A DNA stretch of 64,000 bases. Source: an uncultured Acetatifactor sp. (GTDB taxonomy: Bacteria; Bacillota; Clostridia; Lachnospirales; Lachnospiraceae). How positions within the stretch are numbered: the stretch's first letter is position 1; every line of letters begins with the position of its first letter. Below are positions 8,180 through 16,292 of the stretch, piece after piece. The position numbers and the translations under genes are program-made. The notes beneath the pieces are model-generated. The model had not been told where the DNA came from. It ran no database searches and saw only the letters and a list, made by a program, of their open reading frames with translations. The stretch spans positions 1-64,000 of the forward strand of contig CAKSAM010000007.1 of assembly GCA_934436245.1 (NCBI GenBank), in the 5' to 3' direction.

Positions 8180-8905
8180 ATGAAAAGACGTAAACATAAG
8201 CGTAGATTGAACCATGTGCTGATTCTTACGTCCGATGCAGCGGATGCTGATTTGAAGCAGATCCGCATACGTGCATGGATCGTAGAGGTAGTGGTACTGT
8301 TGCTTTGCGTACTGATCGGCGGAGTGATCGGTTACTTTATCTACGAAGGACAACTGTGGGAGAATGCCAACAGACGAAGCTATGAACAGGTTGCAGCACT
8401 GGAAGAAAAGAATCAGACGCTGAGTGAGCAGAACAGTAGACTGGAAGCTCAGGTAACAGAACAGGCAGAGGAAATACAGATTTTAAGTGATACGGTAAGC
8501 CAGAAAGTACAGAGTGAGAGCGAATTGTCGGCAACACTGGAGAAACAGAGTCTTCCTACGGAATTTCCGTTAACGGGATCTGCTTCCATGGAAGAGGTAT
8601 CGGAAGGTGATCCTATGTGCATTTTCCATGCATCGGTGGGTACAACGGTTGTTGCAGCGGCGAGCGGTACTGTGATCGCAGTAAATGATGATGAGACATA
8701 TGGTCACAGTGTCTGGGTAGACCATGGCAATGGCTATGTTACCATATACCGGAACAAAGGAGATGCCACAGTAGCTGAGGGAGATTCAGTAGTACGGGGA
8801 ACGACATTGTTTGTGATTGGCGAAGACAATGCGGATCTTGGGTACCAGATGCAAAAGGACGGAAACTATATCAATCCGATGGATATGCTTGCAATCAGTG
8901 GTTGA
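8180..8905 (+). CDS. Membrane-anchored degenerate M23/LytM-domain protein
   Basis: A 241-residue protein. After a basic N-terminus it has one membrane segment (about residues 32-54), then a coiled coil rich in Glu, Gln and Leu (about 60-115), and a LytM/M23-like fold (about 140-238). The fold is recognisable from GTTVVAAASGTVIAV and YGHSVWVDHGNGY. The metal ligands appear lost: the HxxxD site reads HASVG and the final HxH strand reads LGYQM. It is therefore probably a non-enzymatic scaffold, like SpoIIQ-type proteins. ATG 8180 follows GCGGAGGTG. It is followed 22 bp later by a bactofilin gene, a known type of partnership. Confidence 0.82.
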   Translation: MKRRKHKRRLNHVLILTSDAADADLKQIRIRAWIVEVVVLLLCVLIGGVIGYFIYEGQLWENANRRSYEQVAALEEKNQTLSEQNSRLEAQVTEQAEEIQILSDTVSQKVQSESELSATLEKQSLPTEFPLTGSASMEEVSEGDPMCIFHASVGTTVVAAASGTVIAVNDDETYGHSVWVDHGNGYVTIYRNKGDATVAEGDSVVRGTTLFVIGEDNADLGYQMQKDGNYINPMDMLAISG

Positions 8906-8927
8906 TTGCGGAAAGGTTTGGAGATAC

Positions 8928-9464
8928 ATGTTAGGTAAAAAGAATGCAGATATGAAAATGAATACACTGATTGGAAACGGTGCAGAACTGAACGGAGATT
9001 TTACACTGGATGGATCTGCCAGAATTGATGGAAAAATCGGTGGGAACGTAACGGTTACCGGGAACCTGATCCTGGGAGCCGGAAGTGTGGTTACAGGAGA
9101 TGTTCAGGCATCCTCCGTACTGATCGGTGGGGAAGTGACCGGAAACATTAATGCACCGGAAAAAGCAGAATTGACTGCGTCAGCAAAGGTATTGGGAGAT
9201 ATTGCAACCAATGTGATCGTTATCGATGAACATGCTGTATTTCAGGGAAAGATAGATATGAATCAGACAGTTCCCGATAAAAAAGGAAAGGCAAGAACCG
9301 CCAAAGCTGTCCGTGCGGGACGCAAGAGTGCCAAGGCTGCTCTCGCAGAGGCTCTGAAGGAAGTAGAAGAGGAAGAAAATAGAGAGAAACAGGAGATAGC
9401 AGCGGAAGCTGTCACCACCCCGGAAGCTCCTGCAACGGAAACAGCAGACACAAGTGAAGCATAA
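8928..9464 (+). CDS. Bactofilin family cytoskeletal protein
   Basis: A 178-residue protein whose residues about 10-110 form the bactofilin beta-helix: repeated short hydrophobic/glycine strands such as LIGNGAELNGDFTLDG, IDGKIGGNVTVTG and SVLIGGEVTGNI. Bactofilins polymerise without nucleotide and often position cell-wall enzymes. The C-terminal tail is Lys/Ala-rich and then Glu/Thr/Pro-rich, probably disordered. ATG 8928 has GGAG just upstream. It forms an operon with the degenerate M23 protein, suggesting that the membrane protein couples the filament to the envelope. Confidence 0.88.
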   Translation: MLGKKNADMKMNTLIGNGAELNGDFTLDGSARIDGKIGGNVTVTGNLILGAGSVVTGDVQASSVLIGGEVTGNINAPEKAELTASAKVLGDIATNVIVIDEHAVFQGKIDMNQTVPDKKGKARTAKAVRAGRKSAKAALAEALKEVEEEENREKQEIAAEAVTTPEAPATETADTSEA

Positions 9465-9479
9465 ACGCAGAAATAAAAA

Positions 9480-9533
9480 CAGGGATATGGAAAATACTTT
9501 TTGAAAGAAGTGATTTTCATATCCCTGCTTTAT
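9480..9533. terminator. Terminator between bactofilin and yerC genes
   Basis: CAGGGATATG-G-AAAAT (9480-9495) pairs with ATTTTCATATCCCTG (9513-9527) with a single bulge. It lies between convergent genes. Confidence 0.75.
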
Positions 9534-9538
9534 TGTGA

Positions 9539-9844
9539 TTAATTTTGCTCCGGCGTTTTTTTCTCCATACGTCCGAATACCAGTTCATAACCATCGTTTC
9601 CATAATTCAAAGAACGGTTCACACGGCTGATGGTAGCAGTGGAAGCGCCTGTCTTCTCTGCAATTTCCAGATAAGTTTTGCCGTCCTTTAACATGGCAGC
9701 AACTTCGAAACGCTGAGACAGAGAGAGCAGCTCATTTACTGTGCACAGATCTTCGAAGAAGCTATAGCATTCCTCCCGGGACTGTAGACATAACACTGCA
9801 TCAAACAGGGAATCTACCGCATCCGTTTTGATTTTTTTATTCAT
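9539..9844 (-). CDS. yerC: YerC/YecD family TrpR-related DNA-binding protein
   Basis: A 101-residue helical protein of the TrpR-like YerC family. The helix-turn-helix is clear at about residues 55-80 (TYLEIAEKTGASTATISRVNRSL). The preceding helices (SLFDAVLCLQSREECYSFFEDLCTVNEL) match the dimer region of Trp-repressor-type proteins. Its targets are not known from the sequence. ATG (complement of 9842-9844) has AAAGGTG 8 nt upstream. It converges with the bactofilin gene across a shared terminator. Confidence 0.88.
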   Translation of the reverse strand: MNKKIKTDAVDSLFDAVLCLQSREECYSFFEDLCTVNELLSLSQRFEVAAMLKDGKTYLEIAEKTGASTATISRVNRSLNYGNDGYELVFGRMEKKTPEQN

Positions 9845-9984
9845 GATTGACACACCTTTCCATAGTTGTAAAACATACAACGTAACTACCTGTATTTTAG
9901 CATACTAAAGTTGTAAAGTAAAGATGTGAAACAAAATAGTTAGAATTTGTCAAGAAATCAGAGCAAGGAGGACAGGTACGGGTG

Positions 9985-10013
9985 TTGACATGTAGTTTTC
10001 GATACTATATAAT
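9985..10013 (+). promoter_or_regulatory. Perfect consensus promoter upstream of hairpin repeats
   Basis: TTGACA (9985-9990), exactly 17 bp, TATAAT (10008-10013). It matches the sigma-A consensus at all twelve positions. Transcription should begin near 10020, at the start of the hairpin array, and read toward the DUF1836 gene. Confidence 0.85.
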
Positions 10014-10269
10014 AGCCACATAGAGAAAACAAGTAGCTGCGTAGCAGATATTTGTTTTCTTGTGGCTATTAACGAGAGAACCGTCTGCGAAGCAGACAGA
10101 AGAGTGCGAAGCACGGGTTCTCGAGTTAATGTAACCTGGGAACCGCAATGCGAAGCACGGGTTCTCGAGTTAATGTAACCTGGGAACCGCAATGCGAAGC
10201 ACGGGTTCCCGAGTTAATGTAACCTGGGAACCGCAATGCGAAGCGCATGTTCCCGAGTTAATATGGCTT
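10011..10269. repeat. Multi-armed hairpin element 2 with 44-bp tandem repeats
   Basis: The first hairpin pairs AATAGCCACA (10011-10020) with TGTGGCTATT (10061-10070) and AGAAAACAA with TTGTTTTCT, capped by CTGC-GTA-GCAG (10037-10047). The second pairs GAGAACC (10076-10082) with GGTTCTC (10116-10122) and holds GTCTGC-GAA-GCAGAC and GTGC-GAA-GCAC. Then a 44-bp unit repeats at 10138, 10182 and 10226, with a partial copy before. Each unit makes a GGGAACC/GGTTCCC- or GGTTCTC-type stem around ATGCGAAGC. The last copy changes both sides (ATGCGAAGCGCAT), which keeps pairing. The whole gap 9845-10305 has no gene. Confidence 0.8.
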
Positions 10270-10305
10270 GGGGAAATCATCCATGAAAGGACAGCAGGAT
10301 AAATT

Positions 10306-10944
10306 ATGGCAGCAACAACGGAAGAATTACTTGAGACAATTTTGCAAAGTCTGGAAAAGGTAGAATATATTAAATCGGAAGATATTCCAAATATTGATCT
10401 GTATATGGATCAGGTGTTGACTTTCATGGACAGAAAGCTTCGATCCGCTGTTCGACCTCAGACCGAGGATCATGTTCTGACCAAGACCATGATCAACAAT
10501 TATGCGAAGAATGATCTGCTGCCGCCTCCTGTAAAGAAAAAATATTCCAAAGAGCACGTACTGCTTCTTATTTTTATCTACTATTATAAAGGGGTGATCC
10601 CCATGAATGAGATCCAGACACTGCTAAAGCCACTTACTGACCGTTATTTTCAGAACGGACAGGCTTTCGATTTAGAAAGTGTCTATAAAGAAGTTGTAGT
10701 GTTGGAAAAGGAACAGCTGGAAGATCTGAAAAAAGATGTAGTAGAAAAGTTCCGCAGAGCAGAGGAATCCTTTAAAGAGGTGTCGGGAGAAGAACAAGAA
10801 TTTTTACAGAAATTCGCTTTGATCTGCCTGTTAAGCTTTGATGTCTATATGAAAAAGATGATCGTGGAACAGCTGGTGGCAGAACTGGCAGATACAGGTA
10901 AAGACAAAGAGCCGGAAAAAGATGTTCATAAGAAAAAGAATTAA
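10306..10944 (+). CDS. DUF1836 domain protein
   Basis: A 212-residue cytoplasmic protein of the DUF1836 family. The region DHVLTKTMINNYAKNDLLPPPVKKKYSKEH (here described, residues about 55-85) is the family hallmark and resembles the winged helix of MerR-type proteins, where a helix is followed by a Pro-rich turn. The remainder is helical, ending in a charged Lys/Glu tail. The function is unknown; a DNA-binding role is inferred only from the MerR-like segment. ATG 10306 follows AGGATAAATT. It lies downstream of the hairpin array and its consensus promoter. Confidence 0.82.
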   Translation: MAATTEELLETILQSLEKVEYIKSEDIPNIDLYMDQVLTFMDRKLRSAVRPQTEDHVLTKTMINNYAKNDLLPPPVKKKYSKEHVLLLIFIYYYKGVIPMNEIQTLLKPLTDRYFQNGQAFDLESVYKEVVVLEKEQLEDLKKDVVEKFRRAEESFKEVSGEEQEFLQKFALICLLSFDVYMKKMIVEQLVAELADTGKDKEPEKDVHKKKN

Positions 10945-10979
10945 ATGTGAATCGTGTCCGGAAATAGAAGGATAATGCA

Positions 10980-11738
10980 ATGAAAGCAATCATGGATCTT
11001 CATACGCATACTCTGGCAGCAGGGCATGCGTATAGTACCTTATTGGAGAATATTGATGCGGCACTGACAGTGGGATTACAATATCTGGGAATGAGTGAGC
11101 ATGGGCCGGCTTCCCCGGGAGGTCCCCATGAGTTCTTTTTCAGCAATTACAAAGTGATTCCCAGAGTGTATGACAGGGAGAAAAACACAGGCAGAGTCGT
11201 ACCGGAGAAAGACGGCAGGCTGCGCCTGTTATGCGGTGTGGAAGCCAATATCTGCGATATGGCCGGCAGCCTGGATCTGGAGGAACGCTATCTGCAGAAA
11301 ATGGACTATGCGCTTGCCAGCATACATCCCTTTGCGTTTACGGCAGGAAGCCGCAGGGAGAATACACTGGCTTCTGTCAGGGCATTTCAGAACCCTTACG
11401 TGAAAATACTGGGGCATCCCGATGATGGCAGATTTCCGCTGGACTATGACGAACTGGTAAGAGAGGCCAAACAGGCACAGATCGCACTGGAAGTGAACAA
11501 TTCTTCGCTGAATCCCCAGTCGGCAAGACAGGGCGGCAGAGAAAACATCACGGAGCTGTTAAAGACTTGCATGAAGTATGACCAGCCTGTTATAATGGGT
11601 ACGGACAGTCATATGTGTTTTGCCATTGGCGTTTTTGAGGATGCCGAGCAGCTGATGCGGGAACTGGAATTCCCAAAGGAACTGGTATTAAACTATGATC
11701 CGGAGAACATCCGTAAGCTGATCAATATTACACTGTAG
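10980..11738 (+). CDS. PHP-domain phosphatase (YcdX-like)
   Basis: A 252-residue PHP-fold metal phosphoesterase. It shows the ordered metal ligands of the family: DLHTHT near the start, SEHGP, GVEANICD, SIHPF, GHPDDGRF, and GTDSHM near the C-terminus. The opening segment AAGHAYSTL matches YcdX-type phosphatases. The physiological substrate cannot be read from sequence; YcdX-like enzymes hydrolyse small phosphate esters. ATG 10980 follows GAAGGA. It sits 35 bp after the DUF1836 gene and 81 bp before the HIT gene, probably in one transcription unit. Confidence 0.88.
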   Translation: MKAIMDLHTHTLAAGHAYSTLLENIDAALTVGLQYLGMSEHGPASPGGPHEFFFSNYKVIPRVYDREKNTGRVVPEKDGRLRLLCGVEANICDMAGSLDLEERYLQKMDYALASIHPFAFTAGSRRENTLASVRAFQNPYVKILGHPDDGRFPLDYDELVREAKQAQIALEVNNSSLNPQSARQGGRENITELLKTCMKYDQPVIMGTDSHMCFAIGVFEDAEQLMRELEFPKELVLNYDPENIRKLINITL

Positions 11739-11819
11739 CTGATTCCTGTTCAGACATTGCCTGAATAAAATTTTATGCCAAAGACGGCAGGCCCCATAAG
11801 AGGGCAGATAGGAGAACAA

Positions 11820-12239
11820 ATGAAAGACGCAAATTGTGGATATTGTATGAGAGGAGAACTGTTAGATAAGTTCGGTATTTTTATCTGTGATCTGAAGGTC
11901 AGCAGCCTGATCCTGTTCAAGGAGCAGAGCCATCCCGGCAGATGTATTGTGGCATACAAGGATCATGTCAGCGAGATCGTGGACATCAGCGAGGAAGAGA
12001 GAAGATTATTTTTTGAGGATGTGGCACATGCAGCCAATGCTATTCATGCAGCCTTCCATCCCGATAAGTTAAACTACGGCGCTTACGGAGACACCGGATG
12101 CCATCTGCACATGCACCTGTGCCCGAAGTACAAGGATGGTTTTGAGTGGGGCGGAACTTTTGAGATGAACCCCGGCAAGACATTCCTGACTGATGCAGAG
12201 TATCAGGAGATGATCGACAAGATCAAGGCGAATCTGTAA
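11820..12239 (+). CDS. HIT family nucleotide-binding protein
   Basis: A 139-residue histidine-triad protein. The active-site triad reads HLHMHLCP (HxHxHxx) at about residues 100-107, and an upstream HPGRCIVAYKDH segment matches the HIT fold. Members hydrolyse or transfer nucleotide phosphoramidates and dinucleotides. The CGYCMRG segment near the N-terminus may bind zinc with a later His, as in some HIT proteins. ATG 11820 follows ATAGGAGAAC; in-frame codons from 11775 are rejected because they lack a ribosome site. Confidence 0.9.
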   Translation: MKDANCGYCMRGELLDKFGIFICDLKVSSLILFKEQSHPGRCIVAYKDHVSEIVDISEEERRLFFEDVAHAANAIHAAFHPDKLNYGAYGDTGCHLHMHLCPKYKDGFEWGGTFEMNPGKTFLTDAEYQEMIDKIKANL

Positions 12240-12306
12240 ATGATCCGGAACATTTTTCCTGGAATTTCATAGAATAGATATGTAATCTCAGGGAGGATGA
12301 ACGATA

Positions 12307-13320
12307 ATGAAAACAAAGAAAGTAACGGCAATCGTACTGTCTGTCTTACTTGCAACAGCAGCGTTTACAGGCTGCGGCAGTGCAGAACAGACGAACGGAC
12401 CAAAGAAGACCAGAGTGGTGCTCAATGAGGTAGCCCACTCTGTTTTTTATGCACCCATGTATGTGGCTATTGAGGAAGGCTACTTCGAGGATGCAGGGAT
12501 TGAACTGGAGCTGGTAACGGGATTCGGTGCGGATAAGACCATGACTGCGGTGCTGACAGGGGAAGCGGATATTGGCTTTATGGGCAGTGAAAGCACAATA
12601 TACACCTATGCCGGCGGTACAGAAGATTATGTGGTGAATTTTGCACAGCTGACGCAGCGTGCGGGTAATTTCCTGGTGGCGAGAGAACCCATAGATGATT
12701 TTGACTGGGATATGCTGAAGGGTATGAAAATCCTGGGAGGCAGGGCAGGCGGTATGCCTGAGATGGTATTTGAATATATTCTGGAGAAGAACAATATTGA
12801 TCCTGCAACGGATGTGTCAATAGATCAAAGTATTGATTTCGGTTCCACAGCAGCCGCATTTTCCGGTGGACAGGGAGATTTTACCATTGAATTCGAGCCC
12901 CATGCCACTCTTTTGGAACAGAAAGGTGACGGCTATGTGGTAGCATCCCTGGGAGAAGAATCCGGGTACGTTCCCTATACCTCTTTCTCTGCAAAGAAGA
13001 GCTATCTGGAAAAGAATGCGGAGACGGTCCAGGCCTTCACAGATGCCCTGCAAAAAGGCATGGATTACGTGCAGGGGCATAGCGCAGAACAGATCGCCAA
13101 ATGTATTGCACCACAGTTTGCAGAGACAGAGAGTGATACCCTCACGGCGATTGTAGCCAGATATCAGGGACAGGACACCTGGAAAGAAAACCTGATTTTT
13201 CAAAAGGATGCATTTGATCTTTTACAGAATATTCTGGAGGATTCGGATGTGCTGAAAGAGAGGGTACCCTACGAGACACTGGTAACTACGGAGTTTGCTG
13301 AAAAAGCGGCAACAAGATAG
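12307..13320 (+). CDS. NMT1/SsuA-type ABC transporter substrate-binding lipoprotein
   Basis: A 337-residue periplasmic-binding-like lipoprotein. The signal sequence ends FTGCG (lipobox Cys about residue 22). The mature protein has the type II fold features seen in NMT1/THI5- and SsuA/TauA-like proteins: FYAPMYVAIEEGYFEDAGIEL, LTGEADIGFMGSES, and later strands ending in EFAEKAA. Substrates in this family include thiamine precursors, sulfonates and nitrate; none can be assigned here. No permease or ATPase gene lies beside it, so it is an orphan component. ATG 12307 follows GGGAGGATGAACGATA. Confidence 0.85.
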   Translation: MKTKKVTAIVLSVLLATAAFTGCGSAEQTNGPKKTRVVLNEVAHSVFYAPMYVAIEEGYFEDAGIELELVTGFGADKTMTAVLTGEADIGFMGSESTIYTYAGGTEDYVVNFAQLTQRAGNFLVAREPIDDFDWDMLKGMKILGGRAGGMPEMVFEYILEKNNIDPATDVSIDQSIDFGSTAAAFSGGQGDFTIEFEPHATLLEQKGDGYVVASLGEESGYVPYTSFSAKKSYLEKNAETVQAFTDALQKGMDYVQGHSAEQIAKCIAPQFAETESDTLTAIVARYQGQDTWKENLIFQKDAFDLLQNILEDSDVLKERVPYETLVTTEFAEKAATR

Positions 13321-13353
13321 ACAACAGGGAATGGCAGGAGAATAAATAAAAGA

Positions 13354-13382
13354 AAGGGAGAGGATCAGATGTCCTCTCCCTT
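13354..13382 (-). terminator. Terminator overlapping the end of the XRE gene
   Basis: AAGGGAGAGGA (13354-13364) pairs perfectly with TCCTCTCCCTT (13372-13382). Read leftward, it is followed by a T-rich stretch. The right arm encodes the last sense codons of the minus-strand gene and the loop holds its stop codon. Confidence 0.75.
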
Positions 13383-13862
13383 GATATGTATATTTTTTAT
13401 GGCCCATAATTTTAAAGCCTTTGCATTGGTGCTGATCTTTTCCAGAGAATCCAGAATATCCTGAAAGGCAGGCTTTTCATCCTCTGAAATGATACCGTCT
13501 TCGGAGATAGAGATCAGGGAGGCACGGAGAGTATCGATATCCTTCAGGGAACCGAGAACTTTTAAGGCCAGCCGGTCAAAATCCACGATATCAACTTCCG
13601 ACACACTGTTGCGTCCCAGAGGACATTCTCTGGCACAGTAAGAGTTACATAATTCCGGTGTGTTGTAAGCCTCGGACATGGCTTTTACTTCTTCCGGATA
13701 GGGAGCAATCGTGTCCAGTTCAATCCTGGCCAGTCTGGTACGGTCGATGCCTACCAGCTCGGCAGCTTTTTCCCGGCTGCTGAAGTCGGGACTGGTCTCC
13801 GCAGCTTCGCAACGTGCGAGATAGTACATATTATCTGCAGCTTTTGTAGCTTTTTTACCCAT
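13365..13862 (-). CDS. Helix-turn-helix (XRE-like) regulator with Cys-rich motif
   Basis: A 165-residue protein. Residues about 30-65 form a Cro/C1-type helix-turn-helix (REKAAELVGIDRTRLARIELD), followed by a cysteine cluster CNSYCARECPLG that may bind metal, and then a helical C-terminal half (FDRLALKVLGSLKDI, residues about 95-150). Its operator and ligand are unknown. The start (complement of 13860-13862) has only a weak purine-rich site. It is divergent from the SPFH gene, and the shared 190-bp gap holds the rightward promoter. Confidence 0.75.
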   Translation of the reverse strand: MGKKATKAADNMYYLARCEAAETSPDFSSREKAAELVGIDRTRLARIELDTIAPYPEEVKAMSEAYNTPELCNSYCARECPLGRNSVSEVDIVDFDRLALKVLGSLKDIDTLRASLISISEDGIISEDEKPAFQDILDSLEKISTNAKALKLWAIKNIHIKGEDI

Positions 13863-13972
13863 TTTTCTTTCAATCCTTTTGTATTATAGTGTAATCAAAC
13901 ATCTCTAGTAAGACAGTTTAGTGGAAAATGGACACATTGTAAAGGAAAAATGACGATATTTTACGAAAAGCA

Positions 13973-14002
13973 GTTGAGGGAATGTGCAAAATTTGCTAAA
14001 AT
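13973..14002 (+). promoter_or_regulatory. Promoter of the SPFH operon
   Basis: TTGAGG (13973-13978), 18-bp spacer, TAAAAT (13997-14002) with a TG one base upstream of the -10. It is 52 bp before the SPFH start. Confidence 0.55.
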
Positions 14003-14054
14003 GTAAGAGGTGCGAAAAAGAAAGATTTTTCATATATAAAACGGAGGTGCGGTA

Positions 14055-15410
14055 ATGGGTTTAATCAGAGCAGCAAAAGATGCAGTCAGCAGTATGATGG
14101 CTGACCAGTGGAGAGAGTATTTCTATTGCGATTCCCTTTCCAATGATGTGCTGGTGGTAAAAGGACAGCAGCGTGTAACGAATGGAAGAAACAGCAATAC
14201 CAAGGGTGTGGAGAATATCATCTCCAACGGTTCTATCGTGGCAGTTAACGAGGGACAGTGTATGATCATCGTGGATCAGGGCGGAATCGTAGAGTTCTGT
14301 GCTGATGCGGGTGAATTCGTATATGATTCTTCCACAGAGCCCAGTTTATTTTATGGAAGCCTTGGTGAGAGCGTAAAAAATACATTTTCCAATATTGGAA
14401 AGCGTTTTACTTTTGGTGGCAATGCAGCGAAAGACCAGAGAGTATACTTCTTCAATATCAAGGAGATCATGAATAACCTTTTTGGCACAGCAAGCCCCAT
14501 TCCTTTCCGTGTGATCGATAATAATATCGGTCTGGATCTGGATACTTCCTTACGCTGTAACGGTGAGTATTCCTTCCATCTGGTAGATCCTTTATTATTC
14601 TATAAGAATGTATGCGGTAATGTAACAGAGTCCTACACCAGAAGCGAACTGGTAGCGAAGATGAAGGCAGAACTGCTGACGGCGTTACAGCCGGCACTGG
14701 CCAGAATTTCTGCAAAGGGAGTACGTCCCAGTGAGGTTCCTGCACATACCGAAGAACTGACAGAAGCATTGAAGGAAGAGCTTTCCGATCTGTGGACCAA
14801 GCTTCGTGGTATCGAGATCGTTACGATCAATATTAATTCCGCCAAGATTCCCGATGAGGATGCGAAGACCATTGCAGATCTGCAGAGAACTGCAGTACTT
14901 CGTAATACCGGAATGGCAGCAGCGACCATGACTGCTGCGCAGGCAGAGGCTATGAAGATGGCAGCATCCAATACCTCTACCGGTCCCATGATGGCTTTTG
15001 CCGGCATGAACATGGCAAATATGGTCGGCGGTATCAATGCAGGACAGTTGTACCAGATGGATGCACAGCAGAATGGTGGAATGCAGCAGGCACAGGCAGC
15101 ACCCACACAGCCCCAGAGCCCTAAGATGCAGGCACCGGTACTGGGATGGACCTGTAGCTGCGGCACTGCAGATAACCGTGGTAAATTCTGTACCGAGTGT
15201 GGAGCCCCCAAGCCTTCTGACGCCGGATGGACCTGTAGCTGTGGTGCAGTGAACCAGGGCAAGTTCTGCACGGAATGCGGTGCGAAAAAACCGGAAGGCG
15301 CACCAATCTATAAATGTGATAAATGTGGCTGGGAACCTGAAGATCCCGCACATCCTCCTAAATTCTGTCCGGAATGCGGAGATCCTTTTGACGAGAATGA
15401 CAGAGTATAA
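14055..15410 (+). CDS. SPFH-domain protein with three C-terminal zinc ribbons (YdjI-like)
   Basis: A 451-residue protein. Residues about 20-300 resemble the SPFH/virion-core family that includes B. subtilis YdjI, part of a PspA-associated membrane stress system (FYCDSLSNDVLVVKG, YFFNIKEI, then an Ala-rich helical stretch). A Gln/Ala/Pro-rich linker leads to two near-identical CxC...CxxC ribbons (WTCSCG...FCTECGA, around residues 367-413) and a third rubredoxin-like ribbon (YKCDKCGW...FCPECG). It likely forms a membrane-associated scaffold. ATG 14055 follows CGGAGGTG. It forms a unit with the next gene, which also has a zinc ribbon. Confidence 0.85.
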   Translation: MGLIRAAKDAVSSMMADQWREYFYCDSLSNDVLVVKGQQRVTNGRNSNTKGVENIISNGSIVAVNEGQCMIIVDQGGIVEFCADAGEFVYDSSTEPSLFYGSLGESVKNTFSNIGKRFTFGGNAAKDQRVYFFNIKEIMNNLFGTASPIPFRVIDNNIGLDLDTSLRCNGEYSFHLVDPLLFYKNVCGNVTESYTRSELVAKMKAELLTALQPALARISAKGVRPSEVPAHTEELTEALKEELSDLWTKLRGIEIVTININSAKIPDEDAKTIADLQRTAVLRNTGMAAATMTAAQAEAMKMAASNTSTGPMMAFAGMNMANMVGGINAGQLYQMDAQQNGGMQQAQAAPTQPQSPKMQAPVLGWTCSCGTADNRGKFCTECGAPKPSDAGWTCSCGAVNQGKFCTECGAKKPEGAPIYKCDKCGWEPEDPAHPPKFCPECGDPFDENDRV

Positions 15411-15439
15411 TACATACTCAGCAGAATATTTTTTACAAA

Positions 15440-15484
15440 ACAGCAGTACAGCGGATGCCTTTTCGGTGTCTGCTGTACTGCTGT
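15440..15484 (+). other. Long intergenic hairpin between SPFH and membrane zinc-ribbon genes
   Basis: ACAGCAGTACAGC (15440-15452) pairs perfectly with GCTGTACTGCTGT (15472-15484), and the inner bases pair imperfectly. There is no T run after it, so it is more likely a processing or stability element than a terminator. Confidence 0.55.
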
Positions 15485-15509
15485 CATTAGATAAATTGAG
15501 GGAAACAGG

Positions 15510-16271
15510 ATGAATTCAGGTCTGATCGCAATCATCATTATATTAGTATTACTTCTGACATTGGCAGGAATCATCTATTATGCCTATTGTAACATTAAGA
15601 AAAAAATGCAGGAAACGTCCCAAATGTTGTTTGGCACGGACTCTATGATAGAAGGAATGAAGCAGAGAGAACTGGAAATGGAGACGACGCCCAAATCGGT
15701 ATCCTCTGCCACGAATCTGTATATGCCATCCATTATGCGTGATTTTCCGGAATTTCACTATGATGAGATGAAAAGCAGGGCGGAGAATGTACTTACCTCT
15801 TATCTGCAGAGCATTTCTAAACAGAATGCTTCCCTTTTATCGGAGGGAACAAGAGAACTGAAAGAACAGCTCAGATTGCGTCTGGAGATGCTACAGAATC
15901 AGTCCCAGAGAGAGAGCTTTGAGAATATTCATATTCACAGAACCGAGATCCACCAGTATCGGAAACAGAAAGGACGGCAGAGCATTGTCCTGCAGTCTGC
16001 GGTGGAGTATTTCCATGCGGTAAAGGAAAACGGAAAAATAATAAAGGGCAGTGAAGACCGTAAAGAGCAGGCAAAATATAATGTGGAGCTGGTCTATATT
16101 CAGGATCAGGATATGATCGAGAACCAGGAGGATGCAGGGCTGGGACTGAACTGTCCGAACTGTGGGGCACCGCTTCCGGGACTGGGAGCCAAAAAGTGTA
16201 TTTACTGTGATACGCCCATTGTGGAATACAATCTGCGTGTCTGGAATTTCAGCAGGGTGGAAGAGGCATAG
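15510..16271 (+). CDS. Membrane-anchored zinc-ribbon protein
   Basis: A 253-residue protein with an N-terminal membrane helix (about residues 4-27), a cytosolic helical/coiled part, a region that reads like a small alpha/beta domain (HIHRTEIHQYRKQKG to YNVELVYIQDQD), and a C-terminal zinc ribbon CPNCGAP...KKCIYCDTP. Family assignment is uncertain; some B. subtilis ydj-operon proteins pair a zinc ribbon with a membrane segment in the same way. ATG 15510 follows TTGAGGGAAACAGG. The position next to an SPFH/zinc-ribbon gene points to a shared envelope function. Confidence 0.7.
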   Translation: MNSGLIAIIIILVLLLTLAGIIYYAYCNIKKKMQETSQMLFGTDSMIEGMKQRELEMETTPKSVSSATNLYMPSIMRDFPEFHYDEMKSRAENVLTSYLQSISKQNASLLSEGTRELKEQLRLRLEMLQNQSQRESFENIHIHRTEIHQYRKQKGRQSIVLQSAVEYFHAVKENGKIIKGSEDRKEQAKYNVELVYIQDQDMIENQEDAGLGLNCPNCGAPLPGLGAKKCIYCDTPIVEYNLRVWNFSRVEEA

Positions 16272-16292
16272 AGAAAGCAAAAGAGGGGCTGC

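Noticed and set aside
10094..10269. CRISPR-like direct repeats
   Set aside because: The 44-bp units follow each other without variable spacers and no cas gene is present.
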